DNA of 64,000 nt from NCBI RefSeq assembly GCF_026151205.1, contig NC_087074.1, forward strand, positions 4,774,001 through 4,838,000, written 5' to 3'. The stretch comes from Bolinopsis microptera. Its lineage: Eukaryota; Ctenophora; Tentaculata; Lobata; Bolinopsidae. A program made the position numbers and the translations under genes. Numbering within the stretch: position 1 is the first letter of the stretch; each line of letters begins with the position of its first letter. The notes beneath the pieces were generated by a model, which made no database searches, was not told the DNA's origin, and saw only the letters and a list, made by a program, of their open reading frames with translations. Positions 13,117 through 24,709 of this stretch are shown piece after piece.

Positions 13117-16100
13117 TTATGTTCCTCCCAGTTTGCGGTAACTTAGCCTGTCTGGTGGTTTACTATCACGTGCAAAGTTTGCTGGCAGAAGCAAATTGGG
13201 TTCTTGCAATTCATGCTCTCTAACAATACTAGGTTTCATAGTGCTACGGTTAATTTCTATGGCAAGCTCACGTGGTTTAAGTACAGGTTGTGCAGTGATT
13301 ATAGGTTCAATGGCTGCCTTATGGTCAGGCTCGGCGGGTAGATTTGGATTATTACCAACTATAATCGAAGTTTCCGGCTCTGTACTCTCAGGTAAGCTAG
13401 CTGTCTTCTCGAAATCACCCTCAGTAGCTGTAGAACTCTGCTCATCTCTTATCTCCAGCTCAACTCTCGGTGTATCCGGATCTGTTTGTTGCAACGGCTC
13501 TGACACAACAGATCTCTTGATCACCTGGTCCAAATGCTTGCGGTAGACTCCATCAGGTGTCTTGATCAGTAGCACTTTGGTACCTTCCTTACCCTTGATA
13601 ACACCGTTTCTCCAGCACTTCTTGTTCTCATCATAGAACGATATAGTGTCATCAATCTTCAGATCACGAAGTCTCGATTCAGCAATCGTGTTCTGATCGT
13701 TTAAAGCAACTTTGGCAAACTTACTACTCGAACTCGGGTGTAGAAAACTCAAGGCGTTTCTCGTCCGTCGTTTCATCATCGCAACTGCAGGCTCTACTCC
13801 GGTAGTGGTGTGTGGTGTGTTGCGGTAGTTTAGCAGCCAATCAGCCAGGTTACACATAACGTTAGGGTTTTTCAAGATCATCCGTTTCATAGCTCTTTTA
13901 AACAGTCCGACTGCAACTTCTGCTTGTCCATTACTTGCAGGTGAATAAGCAGGAATAAGCACGTGTCGAATCTGGTTATTATTCGTGAATACTTTAAACT
14001 CTTCTGAAGTTAAACTCGATCCATTGTCTGATACTAGTATCTTGGGTAGTCCCCAACGGCTAAAGATGTCTCGTAACTCTTGAATCACTCTCTTACTTGT
14101 AATGTTCGTCATTCTAACAACTTCTAACCATTTTGAATACGAACAGATAACTATCAGCCACATAGATCCAAGAAAGGGTCCACAGAAATCTAGATGAATC
14201 CGCTCCCAAGCCTCCATAGTTTTAGCCCATGGGTGTGGTGTAGATCTAGCGGGTTTCTTCTGGTTTAGTTGACATGGTTCACATAGTTTAACCATTTTCT
14301 CGATCTCAGTATCCATGTTTGGCCAATAAACATAGCCTCTCGCTAGTGCTTTGGTCTGTGAAATGCCCATGTGTGTTGCATGAAGCATTGAAAGCACGCT
14401 CTTTCTCATACTCTCTGGAATAACAACTCGAGATCCCCAGACAATACAGTTCTGGTCTACTGACAACTCGTTTCGACGTGTGTAAAACGGTTTCAGCTCG
14501 ACATCAACAGGGGGTTTCTCGTTCCAGCCGTCTTTAACAAACTGTAACACTCGACCAAGTGTCTTGTCTCTTCTTGTGTGACTAGCTATTAACTCAGCGT
14601 CAATCAAAGGTTTGTCATCACCGAAGTAGTGCACGCTGAAAACAGTATCTAGAGGTTTCATTTCAAACTCCTCTGTTAACTCGTCATCAAACTCTCTCGT
14701 CTCTGCCGATGTGTCTAAAGGCAGTGGAAAACGGGAACATAGATCAGCATTACAATGTTTACCAGTGGGTCGAAACTGGATCTTGTAAGTGTAACCGCTA
14801 AGGAACAATGACCATCGTTGTAAACGACCTGCCACCATGCTAGGAATTCCACGACTAGGGTGAAAGATAGATTCCAGCGGCTTGTGGTCTGTAACTAGGG
14901 TAAACGGTCGTCCAAAAAGATAACGGTGCAGTCTCTTAGTCGCCCAAACTATTGCCAATGCTTCTTTTTCTATCATGGAATAGTTTCTCTCAGATTTCGT
15001 CAGAGTTCGAAATATATACTCGATCGGTCGCTCTGTCCCATTTTCATCAATATGTGACATAACAGCTCCTAAACCAACGGATGAAGCGTCCGTGTCAAGC
15101 TTTAACTCCAGCTCCGGGTTGTAGACTGTTAGAACCAAGTCAGACGATAACAGTGCTTTTAACTCATCAAAAGCTCTCTTTTCTTTATCTCCAAAGTGGA
15201 AAATACTGTCAGCGGGTCTTAAACGGTTAAGTGGTTCAACAACTGTTGACATGTTGGGAATAAAACGTGAATAGTACTGTGCACCACCAAGAAATGATAT
15301 CATCTCCGCTCTAGTAGTAGGATACGGTGCTCTCACTATCGTTTCAACTTTCGAACTCAGCGGTCTTATCCCGTCAGCAGATACTTCATGGCCAAGAAAT
15401 GTAACCTTAGGCTCCATGAAAACACACTTGTCTAGCCGGCATTTGTAGCCTTCATTCTCTAGTGCTGTAATCACCGTTCTCACGTTCTTCATGTGACTCT
15501 CATCATCAGGTCCAGTTATTAGAATGTCGTCAACACGCCATGCCGTGTTCTCTGTCTTTCTCAAGGTATCATCAATCTTGCGTTCAAATATCGGTCCAGC
15601 AGATGAAATACCGAATGGTAGAGAAGTAGGACTGAACAATCCTTTGTGTGTGTTCAAAGTCACAATCTTTTGGTCACATTCTCTCAACTTCAAACTATTA
15701 TAAGCGGCTCTGATATCCAGCTTAGTAAACAGTTTACCTCCGACAATCTTACTCAAGCAATCTTCTATCGTAGGAAGTGGGTAAATAGCTGTGTCAAGAT
15801 TAGGATTTACGGTAGTCTTGTAGTCACCACATATGCAAATCGTACCATCCGCTTTCATGACAGGAACTATGGGTGAAGCCCAGTCTGAGTGCTCTGTTGG
15901 AATCAGCTGTCCATTCTTCACTAACTCGTCTATGGCTTTCCCAACCTTGTCTACAATGGCAAATGGGACCTGTCTTGCCTTGCAAAACTTTGCTCTCGCA
16001 TCAGGCTTAAATTGTAGACAAGCTTCGAATCCCTTAACAGTTCCAACACCAGGATCAAACACAGGACTGCGGAGTATCTCACTAACAAATTCATCTCTCT

Positions 16101-17436
16101 GAAGCTTGGAGACAGCGTAAGATTGCTCAACATCAACAAGTCCTATCATATGATCCAACCAGTCTTTACCAAACATCTGGATGATCCACTCTCGACCTAG
16201 GAGTGTGGGAAACCGACAATCGACAACATATAGTGGTAAAATCCATTTCTTGCCTCTAAATTCAACGTTTACAAGGGCCTTGCAGTCAATGCTTTCACAA
16301 TTAAAATTAGCTACTCGCAATTTCTGGGAACATGGAACAATCTGGCAATCAGTTAGTCCTAGTCTAGCAAAATCAGACTTACTTATACAGCTTAAAGATG
16401 AACCAGTATCTAACTCCATTTTCAAAATCTTATCATTAATCTTAACTTTAAGAAATGGTTTCTGATTACAATCAATACAACTGGATAAATTACTAACAAC
16501 TGATGCAGGAAGAGTACCATCGGGAACAGGAGTCTGTACTGGAATCTGGACAGGATCAGCCGTCTCCACGCAGTACAACGTGTTCTCCAACTCTTGGTGT
16601 GTGTACCCATAATCAGCAGCGCAAGCGTTGCCATCATCATGATCACCAATCCCTTCAACACAATGGGATTGCTTCTTAGCTGAACGACAGTTCTTCGCGA
16701 TATGTCCGGGTTTGCGACAGTTTCTGCAACGAACTTTGCAGTTTTTCGCAACATGACCACGAACAGTACAACGTGAACAAACAATGCTAAGGTCGGCCTT
16801 CTGATGGAACTTAGAGTTTTGAGGTTTTTGAAACTTCCCGGGTTTTTGAACATAGTGTGTTGTGACTGACATTGAACTTTGCAGAGCGTTCTCCTTCGTC
16901 TGAGCTTTATCAAACAGGCTGGCAGACGTGTCGTTGGTAGCAGATTCTGATATGAGTTCAGCACGTATCCTATCAGAGGATAGTCCAGCCACAAAACGTG
17001 TACGCACCATTAAATCAAACAAATCACCGAACTGACAAACATTAGCAGCTTCCTTCAATCGTGACATAAAAGTACATAAGGATTCACCAGCAATCTGATT
17101 CAACGTCATAAACTTCTGCTGTTGAGCTACAATGTTCGTTTTGGGTGATAACCGATCAACAAGAGTTTTTCTCAGGGTAGCGTAGTCAGTGTCTTTAATT
17201 TCAGCTGGAAATGTAAATGCACGCAACTTCTTCAACGCGTCAGGCCCCAGATTGACTGTTAACAGTGTTCTCATGAGTTCTGCTTTTTTAGCAGTTTTCT
17301 CGTTTGCGTCATCTGGTAACTTATCTGCGTGTGCGAAAATGAACACAGAAGCGGCGGTTTCAAAGATTTCCAGCCACTCTCTGACACAATCAGTTTCCTT
17401 GGATAAGCGTAAGTTCGAAACCAGACTCGTCGCCAT
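13117..17436 (-). CDS. Gag-pol polyprotein of the gypsy element
   Basis: One long frame of about 1,440 residues. In order: a gag region; two CCHC zinc knuckles (CSRCTVRGHVAKNC and CRNCRKPGHIAKNC); an aspartic protease with LDTGSS; reverse transcriptase; RNase H with TDASSVGLGA; an integrase HHCC zinc region; an integrase core with SDNGSS and NGQAEVAV; and a proline- and glutamate-rich tail. The start chosen is the Met just downstream of the LTR (MATSLVSNLR). An upstream in-frame Met lies inside the LTR. The element copy looks whole. Gag and pol share one frame, as in some mag-like families. Confidence 0.9.
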   Translation of the reverse strand: MATSLVSNLRLSKETDCVREWLEIFETAASVFIFAHADKLPDDANEKTAKKAELMRTLLTVNLGPDALKKLRAFTFPAEIKDTDYATLRKTLVDRLSPKTNIVAQQQKFMTLNQIAGESLCTFMSRLKEAANVCQFGDLFDLMVRTRFVAGLSSDRIRAELISESATNDTSASLFDKAQTKENALQSSMSVTTHYVQKPGKFQKPQNSKFHQKADLSIVCSRCTVRGHVAKNCKVRCRNCRKPGHIAKNCRSAKKQSHCVEGIGDHDDGNACAADYGYTHQELENTLYCVETADPVQIPVQTPVPDGTLPASVVSNLSSCIDCNQKPFLKVKINDKILKMELDTGSSLSCISKSDFARLGLTDCQIVPCSQKLRVANFNCESIDCKALVNVEFRGKKWILPLYVVDCRFPTLLGREWIIQMFGKDWLDHMIGLVDVEQSYAVSKLQRDEFVSEILRSPVFDPGVGTVKGFEACLQFKPDARAKFCKARQVPFAIVDKVGKAIDELVKNGQLIPTEHSDWASPIVPVMKADGTICICGDYKTTVNPNLDTAIYPLPTIEDCLSKIVGGKLFTKLDIRAAYNSLKLRECDQKIVTLNTHKGLFSPTSLPFGISSAGPIFERKIDDTLRKTENTAWRVDDILITGPDDESHMKNVRTVITALENEGYKCRLDKCVFMEPKVTFLGHEVSADGIRPLSSKVETIVRAPYPTTRAEMISFLGGAQYYSRFIPNMSTVVEPLNRLRPADSIFHFGDKEKRAFDELKALLSSDLVLTVYNPELELKLDTDASSVGLGAVMSHIDENGTERPIEYIFRTLTKSERNYSMIEKEALAIVWATKRLHRYLFGRPFTLVTDHKPLESIFHPSRGIPSMVAGRLQRWSLFLSGYTYKIQFRPTGKHCNADLCSRFPLPLDTSAETREFDDELTEEFEMKPLDTVFSVHYFGDDKPLIDAELIASHTRRDKTLGRVLQFVKDGWNEKPPVDVELKPFYTRRNELSVDQNCIVWGSRVVIPESMRKSVLSMLHATHMGISQTKALARGYVYWPNMDTEIEKMVKLCEPCQLNQKKPARSTPHPWAKTMEAWERIHLDFCGPFLGSMWLIVICSYSKWLEVVRMTNITSKRVIQELRDIFSRWGLPKILVSDNGSSLTSEEFKVFTNNNQIRHVLIPAYSPASNGQAEVAVGLFKRAMKRMILKNPNVMCNLADWLLNYRNTPHTTTGVEPAVAMMKRRTRNALSFLHPSSSSKFAKVALNDQNTIAESRLRDLKIDDTISFYDENKKCWRNGVIKGKEGTKVLLIKTPDGVYRKHLDQVIKRSVVSEPLQQTDPDTPRVELEIRDEQSSTATEGDFEKTASLPESTEPETSIIVGNNPNLPAEPDHKAAIEPIITAQPVLKPRELAIEINRSTMKPSIVREHELQEPNLLLPANFARDSKPPDRLSYRKLGGT

Positions 17437-17565
17437 TGTTATGAATCGTTGTGACAAGGTAAACGCAAGACTAAAAGCTAAAAGCTAAACCAAAACCAAA
17501 ACCCAGGTAGTCATCCTGAATAGTATATCGGTTAATCATACAATAAATTACTAGAATATATAACA
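17437..17565 (-). repeat. 5' LTR of the gypsy element
   Basis: Partner of the LTR at 12620-12748. The gag-pol start codon lies at the LTR edge, leaving almost no untranslated leader. Confidence 0.9.
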
Positions 17566-17682
17566 GTTTGAAAGCAATTTTTCTGATTTCAATTACAAAA
17601 TTGTGCAGTTTGTTCCACAGATGAATGAGAAATTAAGCTTTTGTCAATATTAAGTAAATCATAATCTTCGATATATCTAAAC

Positions 17683-20294
17683 GACTAGGAGAGTTAGATA
17701 TCATGTACAAAAAGGTTGCTAAAATAGCCCTAGATGTAAACATCAGAGAGAGGTCGGTTAATGTATACAAAAATATGGGATGGCTTCCTCTCCATTTGAG
17801 ACGACAGGTTCATCTTAGCTCATATATGTACCGTATAATCAATGAAACATGTCCAAAGCATTTTATCGGGAAATTCTCGTATATTTCTGGTGGATCACGT
17901 GAGGCAGAAAACTGCAATCTTTATACTCCTAAATCAAGATCTCACAAGGAGTTTAACTATCTAGGAACTAAGGCCTGGAACATATGGTCAAGTTCGGAGA
18001 CAACCTGTACATTTTTTACTTTTTTAGAAGTGTGTGGTGGAGCCAGCTCAACACAGAATGAAACTCCCTGATTATATGGCTGACAAAACATTTTTCAGGA
18101 CTTTCTCTGAGTAAAAAAACAAAATTAAAAGGTTGAACGGTTGAGCAGATACAGGTGGTATTAAACAAACCCTTAAAAGGTGGAGATTTAAGGTGGAGAC
18201 TGGCTCTGGTTGAAGACACTTTTGATTAAGGTGGAAAAGGTTATTGGTAACACAAACTACATCAAATTTGCAATCTGATGGTTTTTTCAATATTTTATTT
18301 AAGTGCTCAACCGAGGTGGAGAAATTAAATGCACTTTTCAAAGCTGCTCAACCGGGGGTGGAGAAAGGTTTAGAGAGTTCTAGGTTAGCTAGAAAGTTGC
18401 GTCTCGGCCTTTTCTACTTCCCGTTAAATTTTGTTTTTTCCATTGACGCTCAACAGGGTGGAGATCTTTCATTAAGAAACAGTAAAAAGCCTGTCAAACA
18501 TGCCTAAATTCATTGGTTTTATCACTAATTTTAATCTGCTCTGTTAACTGCTACTGTAGGGGATCATAAAACTGTTACCTCTTCTGTCTTAAAGCAAAGT
18601 GTTCTAGCAAATGAAAAAACTATCAAAGTTGTGAAAAGGTGCTCAACAAGGTGGAGAAATTGTTGATTAAACATCAAAACATTAAAAATGCATTAAAACT
18701 GGCCCCACCGGGTTGAGTTGAGCTTTGGCAGTTGATTTCTGGAAGAAATAACATTGGGTGACCCTTTAGCATGTATACAACTCATCAAACTAGCCATCAA
18801 CCACTCAACCGCGGTGGAGAACCTTGACTTCTGAGGTCGAATTTACGCCCAAATTTGCCAAATTTGAGTCTCCACCTATGTTGAGTGTGCTTTTCAGCAA
18901 GGATGCCTTGTAATATGAGTTGGTAGATGATTTAAAATCATTGGTATTGCAAATGGACTGCCACAGTCACTCTACAGCTCCTAAACTACAGAATAACAGA
19001 TTTTGAACTGCATGTTATGCTGTCTCCACCTCGGTTGAGCCGATTCTGAGGATCCTATTCTATGAAATATGATTGGTATAACCCATAATATTAAATATTA
19101 GGACTTTGGAGCAATTAAAAAGCATGAGAGGGTTAGTTCTAGTCACTTATATTAGCTCATGTAGTCAGTGAGCTGCTCCACCTGTGTTGAGCAGACAAAC
19201 CTGCTCAACCGGCACTTTTTGAGTACCCACCTGTCTTACGTAACTTCAAATTGTGAAATTTGGAGTAAATATTTTTTTCATAAGTGATTTACAGCTCCTT
19301 TATTTTTGTAATTTTCAGGTGGCCACTGTCTCCACCAAGGTTGAGTTATTTAAATTTTGAACCCAGATATCATTATAGAAAGGTTAGGAGTATAATATCT
19401 GAAGAGCCTGTACCCCTTGGATTTTCAGAGGAATTATAATTAATCTTACCGTTTGTGGCAGTGAAATGAGTGTAATAAGTGACTGATTTTATGTACAGGT
19501 TGTCTCCGAACTTGACCATATTACCAAAGTCCCTTAGAGAGTGTGACGACGTTAAGAAATTTTCTAAGTTATACAAAGAAACTCTTATGAATATGGTGCT
19601 AGCTGATGAGAATTACCAAGGGGATAACTCTTACGATAAATTCATGATCCCACCCAACACTAGCCAATGTATCTAGGCAGTTATGTTATTTCGGTTAAGT
19701 TATCTCAGTACATAAGTGAATCCAATCCATCCCCTGCAATCAAAGTATTTCCATGCCTATTAAGCTATTACAGGAAATTAGGAACATCAGTGGAAAGGTG
19801 CACTGTCAATCATTATTGCTCCATACCTCCAGTCCTCCTGTTATGTGCAATTCTCACTGCTATGTATGCTCCTCATTTGTATCAATTATATTGATGCTAC
19901 ATTGTTATTAAATATGACATAATTTTCAACCGTATTAATTTATTAACTTATTGTAAATAGCAAGTTTGACAAAGGGATTACGTTTATTTTACCCGGAGTT
20001 CGTTTAAGTTTAGTATTGTAAATAGTTAATTTGACGAAGGGAATACGTCTATTTTACCCTGAGTTATGTTTTAGTTCAATCTTGACACAATTTTAAAATT
20101 ATAATTTAATTATTTTATATATATGTATTGTCCATAACTAGGGTGGCCTGCTAACAGAACCATGATCTGCCTTGATTCATCCTTCAGCACAGAGAAAAGC
20201 TCCTTTTTTTATACATTATGATTACAGAGGATCTGATATTTAGATATATATTGCTGTGCTGTAAAAATTGACTTTATTTATTTATTTATTTATT
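17683..20294 (+). mobile_element. LINE 3' fragment with (TTTA)n tail
   Basis: Host zinc-finger flank breaks at TAAAC (17678-17682) and resumes with TAAAC at 20295-20299 after a TTTA microsatellite. The unit at 40987 shows the empty site ATCTAAACATTAATTG. The coding part (17703-17982, continued 19519-19675) is the C-terminal part of a CR1/Jockey-like ORF2 (WLPLHLRRQVHLSSYMYRII, ISGGSREAENC). A TA-flanked element (17985-19518) interrupts it, and removal restores the frame AWNI-LPKSLRE. The 3' UTR contains a 68-bp tandem duplication (TTGTAAATAG blocks near 19952 and 20018). Confidence 0.82.
17985..19518. mobile_element. TA-flanked element with iterated CTCAACC-GGTGGAGA motif (element B)
   Basis: Terminal inverted repeats of 28 bp (TGGTCAAGTTCGGAGACAAC and onward at 17985; perfect complement ending at 19518) are flanked by TA (17983-17984 and 19519-19520). 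The surrounding LINE reading frame joins exactly across the empty TA, which proves the boundaries. Inside, CTCAACCNNGGTGGAGA recurs near 18306, 18350, 18448, 18641 and 18805. Its complement TCTCCACCNNGGTTGAG recurs near 18871, 19022, 19173 and 19328. No protein is recognised. The motif is nearly its own inverted complement. Confidence 0.88.
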
Positions 20295-20494
20295 TAAACA
20301 TTAATTGAAACCCCATTGATTTTATCGTGTCTTTTAAAGTACATACGAATTAGTAAATTTATTGTATTTCCAATATTGCCGCTATATTAATTATTTATAA
20401 TATAATGACTCTGACATTTATTTACCACATGCACATGTTATATCTGCATGGTACTGATGGAATATGGATGTCGAAGTGTGGTCTCAATATTATA

Positions 20495-20669
20495 CATTTA
20501 TCACATGCCTTCTCATGCGATATCAAAACTTTCGCCCACGAGGCTTGCCGAGTTAGCGAAAGTTTCGATATTTCCCGAGGCTTGCCGAGGGTTATATCGA
20601 CATTTTCAATCACGAGGCTTGCCGAGTTTTGAAAATGTTGATATCGCATGAGAAGGCATGTGATTAATG
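20495..20669. repeat. Perfectly tiled cloverleaf palindrome with three hairpin arms
   Basis: An outer stem, 20495-20525 with 20639-20669, includes 24 perfect pairs starting CACATGCCTTCTCATGCG. It encloses three adjacent hairpins: 20526-20565 (10-bp stem AAACTTTCGC), 20566-20599 (stem CGATAT..CCC) and 20600-20638 (10-bp stem ACATTTTCAA). No base is left unpaired at the junction. All three loops hold GAGGCTTGCCGAG. The direct repeat TTTATCACA on both sides suggests it inserted as a unit. Confidence 0.9.
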
Positions 20670-20691
20670 TTTTATCACACTTTCTTTGGAG

Positions 20692-22190
20692 CCAAATTTG
20701 GCCGAGAAAGCAGAATTTGATCAAACGTTAGTTATAAATCTCACCAAAGCAAAACTAGACATGTCGAACTTATTTATGTTTACAATGTCCAAGCTATATA
20801 TAGCTCTCGATAAGTTAGTATTTTAGATATTAAAGTTACAATACGTGAAATTAGAATCTCACGTTTCACATTTATGACACAGTGAATGCTGTGTGCCGCG
20901 CTGAATTTGCTTTGTACTGCTACCTAGTGCATGCAATATTAATGTGTTTTCCGCCTATGGGTCTTGTACTTATGAGTCTAGAATATTCCGCCGCGAGAGC
21001 GTTTGATACGTAATTACATCCTGCAAATCAATTGATGTGAGGTGATTCTAATACTTTATTTCTATTAGATATTTTTAGAGTCATTAAAACTGTAGATGCA
21101 GTATAATGTATAGAACATCCGTTTAAGTGTTGATTATACATCACAGTCCTTATCGTATAATCTGTATCTGCGATAAGGTGAAAGAATTTCCTGGTTGTTA
21201 AATTTGAATAGAGCTGTCATGGCGCCATGATTGTCTATTTATCAGTCCACATTATACACTGCACACCCTAATTTACACCAACAATATTATCGTCCGTCTT
21301 GATTCTTGATTGTCTGTTATTTCAGAATGATTTAATCAATGCAACTTGTAATCGTTGACTTAGAATTTTATCAAGTATTCTGCTTAGTTCTTACTCAGTA
21401 TACATCTTTACTTGCCATTATTTGCCATTATTTGGAGCCAAATTTGGCCTGGAAAGCAGAATTTGATCAAACGTTAGTTATTAATCTCGCCAAAGCAAAA
21501 CTAGACATGTCGAACTTATTTAAATATTTATGTTTATAATGTCCAAGCTATATATAGCTCTCGATAAGTTAGTATTTCAGATATTAAAGATACAATACGT
21601 GAAATTAGAATCTCGCGTTTCACATTTATGACACAGTGAATGCTGTGTGCCGCGCTGAATTTGCTTTGTACTGCTACCTAGTGCATGCAATATTAATGTG
21701 TTTTCCGCCTATGGGTCTTGTACTTATGAGTCTAGAATATTCCGCCGCGAGCGCGTTTGATACGTAATTACATCCTGCAAATCAATTGATGTGAGGTGAT
21801 TCTAATACTTTATTTCTATTACTATTAGATATTTTTAGAGTCATCAAAACTGTAGATGCAGTATAATGTATAGAACATCCGTTTAAGTGTTGATTATACA
21901 TCACAGTTCTTATCGTATAATCTGTATCTACGATGAGGTGAAAGAATTTCCTAGTTCTTGTATTTGAATAGAGCTGTGGGGTCATAATTAGTGTCTATTT
22001 ATCAGTCCACATTATACACTACACTCCCTAATTTACATCAACAATATTATCGTCCGTCTTGATTCTTGATTGTCTGTTATTTCAGAATGATTTAATCAAT
22101 GCAACTTGTAATCGTTGACTTAGAATTTTATCAAGTATTCTGCTTAGTTCTTAGTCAGTATTCATCTTTACTTGCCATTATTTGCCATTA
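20692..22190. repeat. Direct tandem duplication, about 741 bp per copy
   Basis: The block beginning TTGGAGCCAAATTTGGCC at 20692 restarts at about 21430 and runs in parallel to about 22190, ending TTTGCCATTATTTGCCATTA. Differences are scattered single bases and small indels, roughly 95% identity by eye. Each copy contains CGCGCTGAATTTGC and the GTCTAGAATATTCCGCCGCG block. No coding content is recognised. Confidence 0.85.
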
Positions 22191-23214
22191 TCTGCTTCGA
22201 GCTAGAAATTATCTGAACTGGAAATTATCAGAACATTTGTAATATTCAAATGTATCTCTTCAACATTTTACTTTTAGAACGCAGTACTCCACCAGCCTAT
22301 AACCACCCTGGTCATGGCCAGGTAGTTCACCCGTACTGTTACCAATATTGAATTGGTCTAATGAATGGCAGCACATTAATCATCGGACCTGTTTGCCCCA
22401 GTGCCCAGACTAATTTATAACCAGATTAGCTGATTAAGTTACGTCATTCGTCCCTTGATATATTTATATAAATAATATATTTTATAGGATGTTTTTATTG
22501 CACTTATTTGCACTAACTAAAATTTAGTTAAAACTAGTCCTGGGATAGAATTTCCGCTCTTTATTGTACAGAATCTACTTATAAGTCTATTTATCAGTCT
22601 GTTTATAGATCAGCCACGAATTTCGCAAGCTAATCTAGGCGAAACCGGTTTGGAAAAGCCAAGTATAATTTCTGCACAATTTCTATATGGAATATGGCTC
22701 AAAAAAGGGATCAGAGGGGGTTAAAATTGAGGTCTGAAATGGCTGAAATCTGGCTTTGTTTTGTGTGTTTTCTTCGTTCGAATTAATCAAACATCGTCTA
22801 GTGTTTACTATTTTTTGTTAGGGTGACTGTAGTTTGTTCTGACACTTCCTTTTTAATTTCAAGTAAGCGATTAAGGAAATTAATTATCCTGATTGATTGT
22901 ATCGCTGACAAGTACCAAAACTTTGTGAAACTTTCAAGTCTGCTTGTAAACTTTGATCTCGTTTTCAATAACCTTAAGTCACTTAAAGCTCGTACAAGCC
23001 AGGGAGTTTTTACTTTGTTTCATCATCCGAAGCCTAATTAGGCTTTGAACTATAAAGTGCAATAAAAAGGGAACAGCTTGAAAAAGTTTTACAACAAAAA
23101 ATTGTATTTTGCTTGACGCATCTCAAACACAAGGAAATATTTTCAAAATCAGGTATAAATATAAATGTGTCCTTGTTCTGGAAAGTTTATCTGTTCATTG
23201 CATTAACGGTCATA

Positions 23215-24371
23215 GGGTAAAGCACATAATTTTGTCATTTTTTGGCAATTTTCCGACTGCCTGATATAAACCATGGGTTTTAACCTCGTCTGAAATTCCG
23301 ATTTAGATGAAACCTCCACCATGTTATAGTAGACAGTCTAGGCAAGTTCTAACACAAAAATGATCGAAATTGCTTGGGTTGAAGAAGTTCAAACAAATTA
23401 TTTTGAAAAAATGACAAAATTAGGTGACTTTACTTAATTTTGTCACCCCGAACCTAATTTTGTCACTTGAAGATTGTGCAAAAAGTAAACGTTTCTCGGT
23501 ATTTTAGACTACCTGGATGCATCATTCGAGCGCTTTTTTACCAACATTGACCTCAAAAATCCCAAAGATATGATGTTTTCATAGTTTTGTAGCTTGATGA
23601 AAAGATGACACTTTTTGGGTATCTTATCTTAGAAAATAGCCCCAAATGCCCCTGAAACCACTGGCATCTTGAAAAACGATTGGTTCTAGGCCTAGGTTGA
23701 AATTTTCATGTCTGTAGATAGATCACTTGCTTAGTAGTTTCATCAAATATTTTTTTAGTCATTTTAGATTGAAAAAATCAGATTATCCACCTAATATTTC
23801 TTGGTGAAAATATATGCTATTATAAGTGTTATGCTATTATAAGTGCCTTATACATATCCTATGGGCAAAAAAACTTCAGAATAGTTGTATAAGGCCATTT
23901 TCAACACAATCTGTGATTTACAAGAAATTTGAGAAAGGTCGATTTTTTTGACAAAATTAGGTACTTTTGGCAAAATCGAACCTAATTTTGTCACCCTCTG
24001 TAACTTGAACAATAATTGCGCTAGAGACTTGAAAATTTGTACGTATACTTCTGCTGTAGAAGATATTTGAAATATGCAATGGCATGAAGCTAGCTCAATT
24101 ACTTTTGAAAAAGCAATAAATCAAAATTTTGAAAATTCCTTAAGAAAACCTTAAGGATCTTATTTATTTTTCGGGTTAACAGTTTCGCCTTCATTTTTGA
24201 CACAGATGCAAAAGAGCTAGAAACTTAAACTTTGTACGAGCAGTTTCAGCAAAGTCTAAGCTTTCTTTTTATACACAATCCTTTTCTTTCAAGCTGAAAT
24301 TCCGAGCCGAGGCAGTTTTTCAGAGCAAAATGACAAAATTAGGTACCCTGACAAAATTATGTGCCTTACCC
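23215..24371. mobile_element. TA-flanked element with iterated CTAATTTTGTCA motif (element C)
   Basis: Ends GGGTAAAGCACATAATTTTG and complement GGGTAAGGCACATAATTTTG, flanked by TA at 23213-23214 and 24372-24373. TGACAAAATTA or its complement recurs at about 23229, 23408, 23436, 23454, 23949, 23979, 24330 and 24349. It is 1,157 bp, lacks a recognisable protein, and has the same plan as elements A, B and D. Confidence 0.82.
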
Positions 24372-24709
24372 TAGACTACTTCAGGTTGTTGATATAAATC
24401 TTTATTTAAATCAGCACCTCGCAGTAGTACAACAGTTGTTGAGAGTGGGCTCCTTGTTCCTATGGGAATATCGGGCTCTCTCTGAGTAACTGATTGATTT
24501 TTCATGCCCCCGGGTGAGAGCCAGTGCTCCCCATCGGGGCATGTAATATCAATTCTGCTTTCCTGCTAAATTTGGCTCGAAAGTGTGATAATAGAATTTA
24601 TTGTTCCATTTATTTATACCCACTGGTAATTAAATATTTAGATATTTAAATTTGGAAAGTTTGTGTATTTTAATGTTATTAATCAGTTATTAATGCAGGA
24701 AAGTTTGTA

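Larger units (their letters stand above)
12620..17565 (-). mobile_element. Ty3/gypsy LTR retrotransposon, looks whole and young
   Basis: Two 129-bp LTRs (12620-12748 and 17437-17565), both TGTTATG...TATAACA, flank one long gag-pol frame on the minus strand. The 5-bp duplication GTTTG lies at 12615-12619 and 17566-17570. The target is the same zinc-finger unit 3' flank, about 20 bp beyond the Transib insertion. The LTRs look identical by eye, so insertion was recent. A TGG starting one base past the 5' LTR is a plausible primer-binding site. A single fused frame with two zinc knuckles suggests a mag-like lineage. It is treated here as a fossil copy. Confidence 0.93.
20494..24587. mobile_element. 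Composite AT-rich insertion splitting the leader of the next zinc-finger unit
   Basis: Unit sequence GTCTCAATA (to about 20490) resumes as TAGAATTTATTG at 24588; other units have these joined (for example 27141). Both ends carry TTATCACA-type sequence: TTTATCACA near 20497 and again at 20672, and the complement of GTGTGATAA at 24580. Both also carry GCCAAATTT(G/A)GC plus AAAGCAGAATT, so an inverted-repeat element is likely. It contains the cloverleaf palindrome, a 741-bp tandem duplication, about 1 kb of unassigned sequence (22200-23210) and element C. A hairpin near the right end pairs TTTTTCATGCCCC with GGGGCATGTAATA (about 24500-24545). No transposase is seen. The exact target duplication is unresolved. 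Confidence 0.6.

Noticed and set aside
22823-23041. 72-residue frame in the composite element
   Set aside because: No motif, AT-rich, near chance length.
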